NCBI RefSeq assembly: GCF_002871795.1
Contig: NZ_PNHL01000018.1
Location: 8,848-37,788, forward strand
Length of the DNA: 28,941 bases
Reading direction: 5' to 3'
Origin: Brachybacterium sp. UMB0905
GTDB taxonomy: Bacteria; Actinomycetota; Actinomycetes; Actinomycetales; Dermabacteraceae
Made by a program: the position numbers and the translations under genes. This document shows positions 10,698 through 17,702 of this stretch, one piece after another. The first letter of the stretch is position 1, and each line of letters begins with the position of its first letter. The notes beneath the pieces were generated by a model. The model was not told the origin of the DNA and did not search any database. It saw only the letters and a program-made list of their open reading frames with translations.

Positions 10698-11191
10698 GCG
10701 GACGCCTCACGGTCACGGTCCTTGCGGACCTGCTCGAGGATCCCTGGGATCGCCTCGTCGATCTGGTCCCAGGCGAGCTCGAAGTCCGCTTCGGTGCCGT
10801 ACCACGGGTCGCGGATGCCGGTGTCCTCCACGTGCCCGGGAGCGAAGTCGCGGACCATGCGCAGGGTGCGCGCGGCGCGCTCCTCTCCCAGTGCCTGCTG
10901 CAGAGGGCCGACGTGATCGTGGTCCAGGGCGAGTACGAGATCCGCCGCGCGCAGGTCCTCGGCGTCCATGGCGCGGGCGCGGTGAGCGGAGGCGTCGATG
11001 CCGTGCCGCTCAAGCAGGGCGCCGGCGCGGGGGTCCACCGGATTGCCGACCTCCCACTCGGAGACGCCGACGGATTCCACCTCCACCTGCTCATCGAGGC
11101 CGGCATCGGCCAGGGCGGCGCGCAGGGCGTACTCCGCCATCGGGGAGCGACAGATGTTGCCGGTGCACACGGTGATGATGCGGTAGGTCAC
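10694..11191 (-). CDS. low-molecular-weight protein tyrosine phosphatase
   Basis: 165-residue phosphatase with the N-terminal P-loop CTGNICRS (Cys9-X5-Arg15) and the general-acid loop DPWYG with Asp128. Such enzymes dephosphorylate tyrosine on proteins or act on related phospho-substrates; M. tuberculosis PtpA is the best-known relative, but no secretion is implied here. The start is GTG at 11191, sharing GTGA with the GNAT gene stop. That start places the catalytic Cys at residue 9, as is normal for the family. No tyrosine kinase gene is nearby. It is the second gene of the GNAT-phosphatase-amidase-S4 unit. Confidence 0.93.
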   Translation of the reverse strand: MTYRIITVCTGNICRSPMAEYALRAALADAGLDEQVEVESVGVSEWEVGNPVDPRAGALLERHGIDASAHRARAMDAEDLRAADLVLALDHDHVGPLQQALGEERAARTLRMVRDFAPGHVEDTGIRDPWYGTEADFELAWDQIDEAIPGILEQVRKDRDREASA

Positions 11192-11571
11192 GAGGATTCC
11201 TCCTGCGCGGACGGGGCGGGGCGGCGGGGGCTGGCGACGAGATCCTCGTACTCCGGGTGCCGCTCGATCCAGCCGCGCACGAACCAGCAGGTGGCCCGGG
11301 CGGCCATCCCGCGCTCGCGGATGTCATCGAGGGCGAAGCGGACGATCGCGGAACCGATGCCCTGCCCGCCGCGGTCGGGGGCGACCACGGTGGAGCGCAG
11401 ATCCCGCAGGCGGGTGGGGGCACCCGACGGGGCGTCATCGGCGTGGGGCAGCTCCTCATCGCCGTAGGCGAGCACGGCGATGACCGTCTCGCCGTCGAGA
11501 GCTTCGTAGCGGTCGCGGTCCGCGTCATGGACCAGGCGCACCGCGCCTGGCGTCGCAGAGGTCTCATCCAT
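11188..11571 (-). CDS. small GNAT-family N-acetyltransferase
   Basis: 127-residue protein with the acetyl-CoA pyrophosphate-binding loop RGGQGIGSAIV (from residue 67) and a following helix. It ends with a WFVRGWIERHPEYEDLV segment typical of the short YidJ/YjdJ-type GNAT domain. The acceptor substrate is unknown. The first gene of a four-gene operon, its stop overlaps the phosphatase start. ATG at 11571 is preceded by TACCGT and a 7-nt spacer, so the mRNA is probably leaderless; no ribosome site is present. Its start codon is only 24 bp from the divergent DUF952 start. Confidence 0.87.
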   Translation of the reverse strand: MDETSATPGAVRLVHDADRDRYEALDGETVIAVLAYGDEELPHADDAPSGAPTRLRDLRSTVVAPDRGGQGIGSAIVRFALDDIRERGMAARATCWFVRGWIERHPEYEDLVASPRRPAPSAQEESS

Positions 11572-11578
11572 GCCGGTC

Positions 11579-11588
11579 ACGGTACACT
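11579..11588. promoter_or_regulatory. overlapping divergent -10 elements
   Basis: Minus-strand TACCGT (11584-11579) and plus-strand TACACT (11583-11588) share the TA step at 11583-11584. Each is followed by exactly 7 nt and then an ATG (11571 minus; 11596 plus). One DNA element can thus start two leaderless mRNAs in opposite directions. Confidence 0.6.
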
Positions 11589-11595
11589 GCGGCCC

Positions 11596-11961
11596 ATGCC
11601 TGCGCCCCTGATCTGGCACATCACCGAGCTGTCCGCCTGGGAGGCCGCGGTGCCGTCGGGCCGGTACACCCAGTCCACGCGGGGCCGCTCCCTCGCCGAG
11701 GAAGGTTTCGTGCACGCCTCGTGGCCGGAGCAGGTCTCGCAGGTGGCCAAGCGGGTGTACCCGGACCGGCCAGAGAACCTGGTGATCCTGGAGATCGATG
11801 TGGCGCGCGTGGAGGCATCGGGCGTCGCGGTGGACATCGAGGCGGACCGTGACGGCAAGGGGCGCGGCTACCCGCACATCATGGGGCCGCTGCCGGTCAG
11901 TGCGGTGCTGCGGCTGCGACGCACGAAGTGGATCGGCCGCGAGTTCGTCGTGGTGGCCTGA
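11596..11961 (+). CDS. DUF952 family protein
   Basis: 121-residue cytosolic protein with the DUF952 pattern: an N-terminal IWHITELSAWE strand-helix, a GRYTQSTRGRSLAEEGFVHAS core with conserved Phe-x-His and a C-terminal strand ending PHIMGPLPVSAVLRLRR. The biochemical function of the family is not established. The ATG at 11596 is 24 bp from the divergent GNAT start and follows a TACACT hexamer by 7 nt, indicating a leaderless transcript. Upstream in-frame codons belong to the antisense of the GNAT gene and are ignored. Confidence 0.85.
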   Translation: MPAPLIWHITELSAWEAAVPSGRYTQSTRGRSLAEEGFVHASWPEQVSQVAKRVYPDRPENLVILEIDVARVEASGVAVDIEADRDGKGRGYPHIMGPLPVSAVLRLRRTKWIGREFVVVA

Positions 11962-12002
11962 GGACCGGCGCCCCGGCCCACCCCCGTCGGCCGTTCCGGG
12001 CG

Positions 12003-12008
12003 TACCCT
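12003..12008 (+). promoter_or_regulatory. -10 element for a leaderless transcript
   Basis: TACCCT followed by 5 nt and the ATG at 12014. There is no clear -35. Same geometry as the other leaderless candidates in this window, with a slightly shorter spacer. Confidence 0.45.
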
Positions 12009-12013
12009 GGGGT

Positions 12014-12649
12014 ATGGCCCGCTCACAGCGCTCTGCGCAGTATCTCGATATCCATCCGGTGGATCCGCAGCCCCGCCTGATCGACAAAGCGGTGGCGGTG
12101 CTGCAGGACGGCGGTCTGATCGCCTACCCCACCGATTCCTGCTACGCCCTGGGGTGTCGGCTGGGCAATACGGACGCTCTCGAGCGGATCCGACGCATCC
12201 GGCAGGTGGGCAAGGACCATCACTTCACGCTGGTGTGCGCGGACTTCGCGCAGCTGGGGCAGTTCGTCATCGTCTCCAACCCGGTGTTCCGCCTGGTGAA
12301 GAATGCGACGCCGGGGCCGTACACCTTCATCCTGCCGACCACGCGGGAGGTGCCGCGCAAGATGGCGCATCCCAAGAAGCACACCGTCGGGGTGCGGATC
12401 CCGGAGCATCGGGTGACGCATGCGCTGCTCGAGGCGCTCGGGGAGCCGATCGTCTCTTCGACGCTGCTGCTGCCGGGGCAGGAGGATCCGCCCGCGGAAG
12501 GCTGGGTGGTGCAGGATCTGCTGGGCGAGCAGGTGGAGGCGATCATCGACTCCGGGCAGGTGGGCATCGAGCCCACCACCGTGGTGGATCTGTCCGGGGA
12601 TGGGCTGGTCATCGCGCGCGAGGGCGCCGGGGACGTCTCACGTTTCTGA
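12014..12649 (+). CDS. YciO/YrdC/Sua5-family protein (YciO-like)
   Basis: 211-residue cytosolic protein of the YrdC fold. The GGLIAYPTDSCYALGC strand-loop (about residues 34-50), RIRRIRQVGKDHHFTLVC and NATPGPYTFILPTT segments match the nucleotide/carbonate-binding face of the family. KKHTVGVRIPEH and a final TTVVDLS strand also match. Sua5/YrdC make threonylcarbamoyl-AMP for the t6A tRNA modification; the closeness to E. coli YciO (similar length, no Sua5 C-terminal domain) means this one may be an accessory paralogue rather than the essential TsaC. The 3' end overlaps the convergent MFS gene by 12 bp. The ATG follows a -10 hexamer by 5 nt. Confidence 0.88.
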   Translation: MARSQRSAQYLDIHPVDPQPRLIDKAVAVLQDGGLIAYPTDSCYALGCRLGNTDALERIRRIRQVGKDHHFTLVCADFAQLGQFVIVSNPVFRLVKNATPGPYTFILPTTREVPRKMAHPKKHTVGVRIPEHRVTHALLEALGEPIVSSTLLLPGQEDPPAEGWVVQDLLGEQVEAIIDSGQVGIEPTTVVDLSGDGLVIAREGAGDVSRF

Positions 12650-13969
12650 GGCCGACGGTGAACCTGCCGCCGGATCCTGCGGTGGATCCGCGGCGGGCAG
12701 GCGGGGGCTGAGCACACCCGAGAAAGCGATGATGCCGAGCGCGTAGACCGGCATCACCCACAAGGCGTAGCGCAGGGTGACGGCATCGGCGAGCGCGCCC
12801 ACGAGCGGCGGGGTGGCCACGAAGCCGACGCGAGCCAGCCAGCCCACCACGGTGATGCCCACGCCCGGGGGGACGCCCGGCAGCTCATCGGCCACGCGGA
12901 AGCCGGCAGGGAACAGGGTCGCCACGCCCCAGCCGGCGCAGGCGAAGCCAAGCAGCACGGTCGCGGGGGTCGGCACGGAGAGGGCCAGGGTCATCCCCGC
13001 GGCGGACAGCAGCGCCCCCGCGCGGGCGGTGGCGCGGTCCCCGAAGCGGTCCACGATCACATCGCCCAGGAAGCGCCCACCGGTCTGGGCGCCCTGCAGC
13101 GCCACGAAGGCCATCCCGGCCATGAAGGGCGTGACGGTGAAGGTGTCCTTCATGAACAGGGCGCCCCACGTGTTGCCGGCGTCCTCGGTGGCGCCGGCGA
13201 AGGTGAGAATCCCACCGAGGGCGAGAATCAGCCCAAGGGCCCGCAGGCTCATTCCGGCGATCCGGAGGCCGCCCGGCGCGGGATCGGCGGGAACCTCGCC
13301 TGCGGAGGCTGGGGAGGGTCCGGCGGCGAGCAGTTCCTCCCGCTCGAGGGTGTCGTGCCCGGTCAGCATGAAGCGCAGCGACCCCACGGCGAGCGTTCCG
13401 AACAGGAGTAGTCCGGCAAGACCCTGGGCCCACAGCGGCACGCCGAGCTGTGCGGCTGCGGCGCCGAGCAGGCCGCCGGCGACCGCGCCAAGGGACCACC
13501 AGCCGTGGTAGCTGTTCATGATCGAGCGGCGGTAGCGGCGCTCGACGCGCATGCCGTGGGCGTTCATCGCAATGTCGGTGATCGCATCGGCCCCGGCGGC
13601 CAGCAGCAGCGCCGCGGCCAGCCACGTCCAGGAGGCCGAGGTGTACACCAGCAGGTGGGAGGTGGAAGCGATGGTCTGGAACAGCACGGCGGTGCGCGCT
13701 GAGCCCAGGCGCCGCATGAGCGTGGCGGCGAACAGGCCCGCCAACAGCCCGCCCACGGGCCCGATGCCCACCGCGAGACCGAAGGCGGTGTTCGTCAGGC
13801 CGATCCGCTCGACGAGCTCCGGGTAGCGCGGGAGGATCGCGGAGAACGATGCGCCGTTGAGCAGGAAGATCAGAGAGACCGCCCAGCGGGCACGGCGAGC
13901 ATCCGCTGGCGGGGCGGGCCGGCGGCGAGTGGGCCGAGGAGAGACGGGCGAGGTGGCGTGATCGTTCAC
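12638..13969 (-). CDS. major facilitator superfamily transporter
   Basis: 443-residue inner-membrane protein with about 12 hydrophobic helices. The first begins at about residue 27 after a basic, proline-rich cytosolic leader. The loop between helices 2 and 3 carries the MFS motif A-like [13 protein letters not shown]. Sequences such as [40 protein letters not shown] resemble the YbjJ-type MFS group. Substrate unknown. The GTG start at 13969 follows GACAAT by 8 nt and has no clear ribosome site, so the mRNA may also lack a leader. The C-terminal 12 bp overlap the convergent YciO-like gene. Confidence 0.88.
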   Translation of the reverse strand: MNDHATSPVSPRPTRRRPAPPADARRARWAVSLIFLLNGASFSAILPRYPELVERIGLTNTAFGLAVGIGPVGGLLAGLFAATLMRRLGSARTAVLFQTIASTSHLLVYTSASWTWLAAALLLAAGADAITDIAMNAHGMRVERRYRRSIMNSYHGWWSLGAVAGGLLGAAAAQLGVPLWAQGLAGLLLFGTLAVGSLRFMLTGHDTLEREELLAAGPSPASAGEVPADPAPGGLRIAGMSLRALGLILALGGILTFAGATEDAGNTWGALFMKDTFTVTPFMAGMAFVALQGAQTGGRFLGDVIVDRFGDRATARAGALLSAAGMTLALSVPTPATVLLGFACAGWGVATLFPAGFRVADELPGVPPGVGITVVGWLARVGFVATPPLVGALADAVTLRYALWVMPVYALGIIAFSGVLSPRLPAADPPQDPAAGSPSASET

Positions 13970-14030
13970 GGGTCACCATTGTCCCCGTTTCGGAGGGCCG
14001 ATGCGAGCCCCGTCGGCCCCTCACCAGGGT

Positions 14031-14136
14031 CGATCAGGGCACATCGGGCGCCGACCGAGGCACGTCGGGGGACGATCGGGGTGTATCGGGGGCCGACCCG
14101 GGTGCATCGGGCGCGCGATCAGCGCACACCGGAGGC
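14031..14136. repeat. 21-bp tandem minisatellite, five degenerate units
   Basis: Units start at 14031, 14052, 14073, 14094 and, after a 1-bp slip, 14116. Each begins CGA(T/C)C and has a central (C/T)(A/G)TCGGG-like core. They lie in the 244-bp divergent gap between the MFS gene and deoD. There are no spacers, so it is not a CRISPR array. Confidence 0.8.
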
Positions 14137-14176
14137 CGCCCTGGGCGCACCAGTGCTGGCGACACCAGGTGCGCCT

Positions 14177-14199
14177 GCCCGCAGTCGGGGACTGCGGGC
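14177..14199. promoter_or_regulatory. inverted repeat, possible deoD operator
   Basis: GCCCGCAGTC, a 3-nt GGG centre, GACTGCGGGC: a perfect 10-bp inverted repeat. It covers the expected -35 to spacer region and ends 2 bp before the TACCGT -10 of deoD. No gene ends upstream on either strand, so an operator is more likely than a terminator. Confidence 0.5.
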
Positions 14200-14201
14200 C
14201 G

Positions 14202-14207
14202 TACCGT
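14202..14207 (+). promoter_or_regulatory. -10 element for leaderless deoD transcript
   Basis: TACCGT followed by 6 nt and the ATG at 14214. The start codon itself is fixed by conserved N-terminal residues of the protein, which makes the leaderless reading stronger. Confidence 0.55.
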
Positions 14208-14213
14208 GATGCC

Positions 14214-14942
14214 ATGTCGACACATATCGGTGCTACCCCTGATCAGATCGCCCCTCACGTGCTGATGCCCGGTGACCCCTACCGTGCGCGGTGGATCGCC
14301 GAGACTTTCCTCGAGGACCCCGTCCAGTACAACGACGTGCGCGGCATGCTCGGCTTCACGGGCACGTACCAGGGAGTGCGGATCTCCGCGCAGGGCTCCG
14401 GCATGGGCCAGCCCTCGATGGCGATCTACGCCCATGAGCTGCTCGCGGAGTACGACGTGCAGACCATCATCCGCGTGGGCTCCTGCGGCGGTCTCTCCGA
14501 GGCGGTGAAGGTGCGGGACGTGGTGCTCGGCGTCGCGGCCTCGACCGACTCGGCGATGAACGTACCGCGCTTCGGACACGTGAACTTCGCACCGGCCGCG
14601 GACTTCACACTCGCGCGGATCGCCGCCGAGGTCGCCGATGAGCGACTGCTGCCGTGGACCGCAGGTGGGCTGTTCTCCGCCGACCAGTTCTACAACCCCT
14701 CCCCCGAGGTGACCAAGAACCTGGCGCAGTACGGCGTGCTGGGCGTGGAGATGGAGGCAGCGGCGCTGTACACGCTGGCCGCGCAGTTCTCGCGCCGCGC
14801 GCTCGCGCTGTGCACCGTCTCCGATCACCTGATCACCGGGGAAGAGACCAGCGCGCAGGAGCGCCAGGAGACCTTCGAGGACATGATCGTCATGGCGCTC
14901 GAGACCATCGTGCGGCTGGAGCGCGACCACAGCACGCGCTGA
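14214..14942 (+). CDS. deoD: purine nucleoside phosphorylase, DeoD type
   Basis: 242-residue cytosolic enzyme that splits purine (deoxy)nucleosides with phosphate for base salvage; the hexameric high-specificity-for-6-amino type. Key residues fall at the same numbers as in E. coli DeoD: His4 (reaches the neighbouring active site), Gly20 and Arg24 in MPGDPYRAR (phosphate), [10 protein letters not shown] (ribose and base) and Asp204 in [10 protein letters not shown] (general acid). This agreement fixes the ATG at 14214. There is no ribosome site; a TACCGT hexamer lies 6 nt upstream and a perfect inverted repeat just before it. It is followed by the 52-bp palindrome. Confidence 0.96.
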   Translation: MSTHIGATPDQIAPHVLMPGDPYRARWIAETFLEDPVQYNDVRGMLGFTGTYQGVRISAQGSGMGQPSMAIYAHELLAEYDVQTIIRVGSCGGLSEAVKVRDVVLGVAASTDSAMNVPRFGHVNFAPAADFTLARIAAEVADERLLPWTAGGLFSADQFYNPSPEVTKNLAQYGVLGVEMEAAALYTLAAQFSRRALALCTVSDHLITGEETSAQERQETFEDMIVMALETIVRLERDHSTR

Positions 14943-14985
14943 GTGTGGGAGCTGCGCCGAGCGCGGGGCCCACACCCTTCCTCTT

Positions 14986-15037
14986 CACGTTTTCGGCTCC
15001 TGCGTTCCAGATCTGGAACGCAGGAGCCGAAAACGTG
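14986..15037. repeat. perfect 52-bp palindrome
   Basis: Arms of 26 bp with no mismatch and no spacer, centred on AGATCT at 15009-15014. The outer ends are CACGTTTTCGGC and GCCGAAAACGTG. It lies between deoD and the convergent small membrane-protein gene. The T run is in the left arm and the A run in the right arm, opposite to a normal bidirectional terminator. Function is unknown; a terminator, a protein-binding site or a repeat family member are all possible. Confidence 0.9.
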
Positions 15038-15108
15038 CAGTGAGTGGGGCGCGGTGCGGCGCGGGCGCAGGCCTCGCGCGCGGGCGCGCGACCCCGCGCG
15101 GGACGCGC

Positions 15109-15363
15109 TCAGCGGTTGAGGACGCGGGGCACCAGGTCGAAGGTGGCGTAGAGCGCGACGAGGCTCATGGTCAGGCCGCCCAGGAACAGGCCGACGGAGG
15201 GCTCGTCCATGGAGATCAGGCTCATGACGTACAGCCCGCCGGCGAACAGACCGAACAGCACCACGAACAGGATCACGGACAGCACGGTGCTGTTGCCGCG
15301 CGAGGTGACGTTGTCCTCGCGGGCCTCGCGCTCCTCAGGGGCGGTGGTGTGCTCGATGCTCAT
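15109..15363 (-). CDS. small two-helix membrane protein
   Basis: 84-residue protein. An acidic, hydrophilic N-terminus (1-25) is followed by two hydrophobic helices at about residues 27-50 and 57-77, joined by a short SMDEPS turn, and a final basic PRVLNR. Not assigned to a named family; it resembles small actinobacterial membrane proteins of unknown role. ATG at 15363 is preceded by AAGG. Three copies of GAGCATCGA lie at and just before the start on the sense strand. It follows the glutamine amidotransferase gene on the same strand after 82 bp and may have its own promoter. Confidence 0.75.
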   Translation of the reverse strand: MSIEHTTAPEEREAREDNVTSRGNSTVLSVILFVVLFGLFAGGLYVMSLISMDEPSVGLFLGGLTMSLVALYATFDLVPRVLNR

Positions 15364-15403
15364 CTGCCTTGTCCTCTGTCGATGCTCTGACGTCGATGCT
15401 CTG
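15353..15403. repeat. three direct copies of TCGATGCTC before the small membrane gene
   Basis: Copies at 15353-15361, 15379-15387 and 15393-15401; the outer two are part of a 12-bp repeat GTCGATGCTCTG. The first copy touches the start codon of the 84-residue gene. Confidence 0.6.
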
Positions 15404-15442
15404 GCTGAGCGGATCCGCGGACGGGCGCGGACAGCCGTGCTC

Positions 15443-15448
15443 ATCCTA
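15443..15448 (-). promoter_or_regulatory. possible -10 for the small membrane-protein gene
   Basis: Minus-strand TAGGAT overlaps the end of the glutamine amidotransferase gene and would give a leader of about 70 nt. There is no clear -35. Confidence 0.3.
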
Positions 15449-16189
15449 GACCAGCGCAGGCGCCTCCGTGGTCTCGGCACGGTGACGGATCGCCGTGAGC
15501 AGGACCTCGAACACGGCCCGGCCTGCATCGCCGTCGAGCTCGGGATGCCACTGGATGCCCAGCACCGCGGGGCTGCCGGTGGCTTCGACGGCGAGCACCA
15601 GGCCGCTCTCGTGAGAGGCGACCGGGCGCAGGCTCGGCGGGAGACTGCGCACGCCCTGATGGTGGAAGGCGGTGACGCGGGCACGGGTGCCGAGCACGAG
15701 CCCCAGGTCGCTGTCGGGCACGATGCGCGCCTCGACCGTCGTCGGCCGCTCCCCCGTCGCCGGGTGCGCGGGGACATCCAGGGGGAGGTGGCGGTGCAGG
15801 TCACCGCCCTCGGCCAGGACGATCAGCTGCAGTCCGCGGCAGATCCCGAGCACCGGCACGCCCGCACGGCGAGCCGCCCGGTACAGCGCGGTCTCGAAGG
15901 CATCGCGCGCGGGGTCCGGGGTGAGATCGGTGGGCAGAGCATCTGCGCCCCAGGTGGCGGGGTCCAGGTCGGTGCCGCCGGTGAGGACGAGGCCGTCGAG
16001 CTCGGCGATCTCCTCATCGGTCCACTCATCCTGCGGGGAGATGACGACGGGCCGGGCGCCGATGGCCCGCAGCGCGCGCACGTACGCGGTGTTCAGGGTG
16101 ACGGCGTCATGGCCGACCCACGCCCCGGACATCATGGTGGCGGTCCCCGCGGTCACGCCGATGAGTGGGCGACGGGTGCGCTGCGCCAT
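15446..16189 (-). CDS. class I glutamine amidotransferase-like gamma-glutamyl hydrolase (PuuD-like)
   Basis: 247-residue cytosolic hydrolase. The triad is Cys117 in GICRGLQ, His215 and Glu217 in IQWHPE. The GGTDLDPATWG segment and VPVLGICRGLQL are typical of the PuuD/gamma-glutamyl-gamma-aminobutyrate hydrolase family rather than of synthetase-coupled amidotransferases. It probably cleaves a gamma-glutamyl amide; the exact substrate (putrescine pathway or another gamma-glutamylated amine) cannot be read from the sequence, and no other puu gene is adjacent. ATG at 16189 follows a GAGAGGA ribosome site. Confidence 0.9.
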   Translation of the reverse strand: MAQRTRRPLIGVTAGTATMMSGAWVGHDAVTLNTAYVRALRAIGARPVVISPQDEWTDEEIAELDGLVLTGGTDLDPATWGADALPTDLTPDPARDAFETALYRAARRAGVPVLGICRGLQLIVLAEGGDLHRHLPLDVPAHPATGERPTTVEARIVPDSDLGLVLGTRARVTAFHHQGVRSLPPSLRPVASHESGLVLAVEATGSPAVLGIQWHPELDGDAGRAVFEVLLTAIRHRAETTEAPALV

Positions 16190-16416
16190 GATGCTGTCCT
16201 CTCTCCGTGGGATCCAGTGCCGCGGGACCGCGACAGCACCCAGGAGACACCCTGCGCGTCAGGGTGGGCGAGGTTTGTGGCGGAATGTGACGGCGGCGCG
16301 CCCGGGCGGGGAAGCCGCCGGAGCCGACCCGGCACCCCGCAGAACCATCGATGTGGGCGCGCTGCCCGATGCGCCTGGCGGCAGCTGCGCGTGCCCCGGT
16401 TCGGCCGATGGGCAGC
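16190..16416. other. 227-bp intergenic stretch with a small hairpin
   Basis: Between the GT4 stop and the amidotransferase start. A 7-bp inverted repeat CACCCTG/CAGGGTG with a 5-nt loop sits at 16248-16266. No gene, clear promoter or RNA was recognised. Confidence 0.4.
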
Positions 16417-17565
16417 TCAGCGCAAGCCCGCTCCCACCTGGTGGTGCTCGGCGATGGCCTGGTGGTAGTAGCCCTTGAGCTGCTCGGCAAGCACCGGCCA
16501 GGTGCGTTTGCGCACAGCGTCCTGCGCGGCGCGGCCGAAGGCAAGACGCTTGGCGTCGTCGAACAGCAGGTCGCCCGCGTGCTCGCGCAGCTCATCGAGC
16601 ATCCCGGGGGTGTACAGCCAGCCGGTGGACGACGGGGTCACCAGATCCACGGGGCCTCCGCTGCGCGGGGCGATGACCGGCAGACCCGAGGCCATGGCCT
16701 CCTGGATGGTCTGCCCGAAGGTCTCCAGCTCCCCGGGGTGGATGAACAGGTCGGCGCTGGCCATGTGGGTGGCCAGATCGGTGCCGGAACGGAACCCGGC
16801 GAAGCGGGCGCGCGGCATCTCGCGGCGCAGGGCGTCCCGCTCGGGCCCCTCCCCCACGATGAGCAGCCGCACCCCGGGCATATCGTGGATGACCTTGAGG
16901 TCCGCAACCTGCTTCTCCGGGGCGAGGCGCCCCACGTACACCACGAGCTTCTCGCCGCGCTCGGTGTACTTCGCGCGCAGTTTCTGGCTGCGCAGACTCG
17001 GGGAGAACAGGGAGGTGTCCACGCCGCGGCGCCACAGGTCCACCCGCTCGATCCCGTGGTCGATCAGCTGATCGCGGGTCGCGGTCGACGGGGCGAGGTT
17101 CACGGTGGCGCGGTTGTGAACATCGCGCAGCAGCTGCCAGGTGGCGCTCTCCAGAAACGGCATGCCGTAGCGGGCGGTATACCCGGGAATATCCGTCTGG
17201 TACACGGCGACCGTCGGCACCCCGAGCTTCTGGGCGGCGACCACCGCGCGGCCGCCGAGGATCATCGGGGAGGCCAGATGGATGACATCGGGCTCGAAGT
17301 CCTCGATGCGGCGGCGCAGGGAACCGGCGCTGGTGGTGGCGATCCGCACCTCGGCATACCCCGGCATGGGGGCGGAGGCGACGCGGCGCACGCGGATGCG
17401 GCGGCCGCAGGAGGTGCGCAGGTGCTTATCGGCACCCGGCCACTTGGGGGCGATGATCCCCAGATCATCCCCGGTGGCGGCGAAATGGTCGACGACGCGG
17501 AGCACCGAATTGGTGACCCCGTTCATGTGCGGAAGGAAGGACTCGGCGACGACAAGGATCCTCAC
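16417..17565 (-). CDS. GT4 glycosyltransferase, MgtA/PimB-like mannosyltransferase
   Basis: 382-residue GT-B enzyme, probably at the inner face of the membrane. The N-terminus ILVVAESFLPHMNGVTNSV, then PDVIHLASPMILGG and VAVYQTDIPGYTARYG, closely follow actinobacterial alpha-mannosyltransferase MgtA (formerly PimB). The C-terminal domain has YVGRLAPEKQ and the EX7E sugar-nucleotide motif at Glu281-Glu289. In Corynebacterium and Mycobacterium this group adds mannose from GDP-mannose to a glycolipid acceptor for lipomannan-type molecules; the same pathway here is inferred. The GTG at 17565 is chosen because the family normally starts right at this strand. Upstream in-frame codons have no homology. 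Confidence 0.9.
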   Translation of the reverse strand: MRILVVAESFLPHMNGVTNSVLRVVDHFAATGDDLGIIAPKWPGADKHLRTSCGRRIRVRRVASAPMPGYAEVRIATTSAGSLRRRIEDFEPDVIHLASPMILGGRAVVAAQKLGVPTVAVYQTDIPGYTARYGMPFLESATWQLLRDVHNRATVNLAPSTATRDQLIDHGIERVDLWRRGVDTSLFSPSLRSQKLRAKYTERGEKLVVYVGRLAPEKQVADLKVIHDMPGVRLLIVGEGPERDALRREMPRARFAGFRSGTDLATHMASADLFIHPGELETFGQTIQEAMASGLPVIAPRSGGPVDLVTPSSTGWLYTPGMLDELREHAGDLLFDDAKRLAFGRAAQDAVRKRTWPVLAEQLKGYYHQAIAEHHQVGAGLR

Positions 17566-17618
17566 GCCGCCGATGATGCGCCGCGCGTCCTGCCCCCGTG
17601 TCACGGCCACGTGACATG

Positions 17619-17660
17619 TCGCCGACGGCCCGGTGAACTCTTCGCCCGGGCCGTCGGCGA
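17619..17660 (-). terminator. hairpin terminator after the methionine-synthase-like gene
   Basis: Perfect 15-bp stem, TCGCCGACGGCCCGG and CCGGGCCGTCGGCGA, with a 12-nt loop, 42 nt beyond the stop. No T-tract. It separates this gene from the downstream GT4 gene. Confidence 0.75.
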
Positions 17661-17702
17661 GGCGGCAGGAGCCGCCTCAGAGCCGCACCTCCGCGACCTT
17701 CC

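Noticed and set aside
14031..14136. CRISPR-like array
   Set aside because: The 21-bp units are directly adjacent with no unique spacers and no cas genes are present.
14986..15037. Ordinary intrinsic terminator
   Set aside because: The T and A runs are in the wrong arms and the stem is far longer than the other terminators here; kept as an unexplained palindrome.
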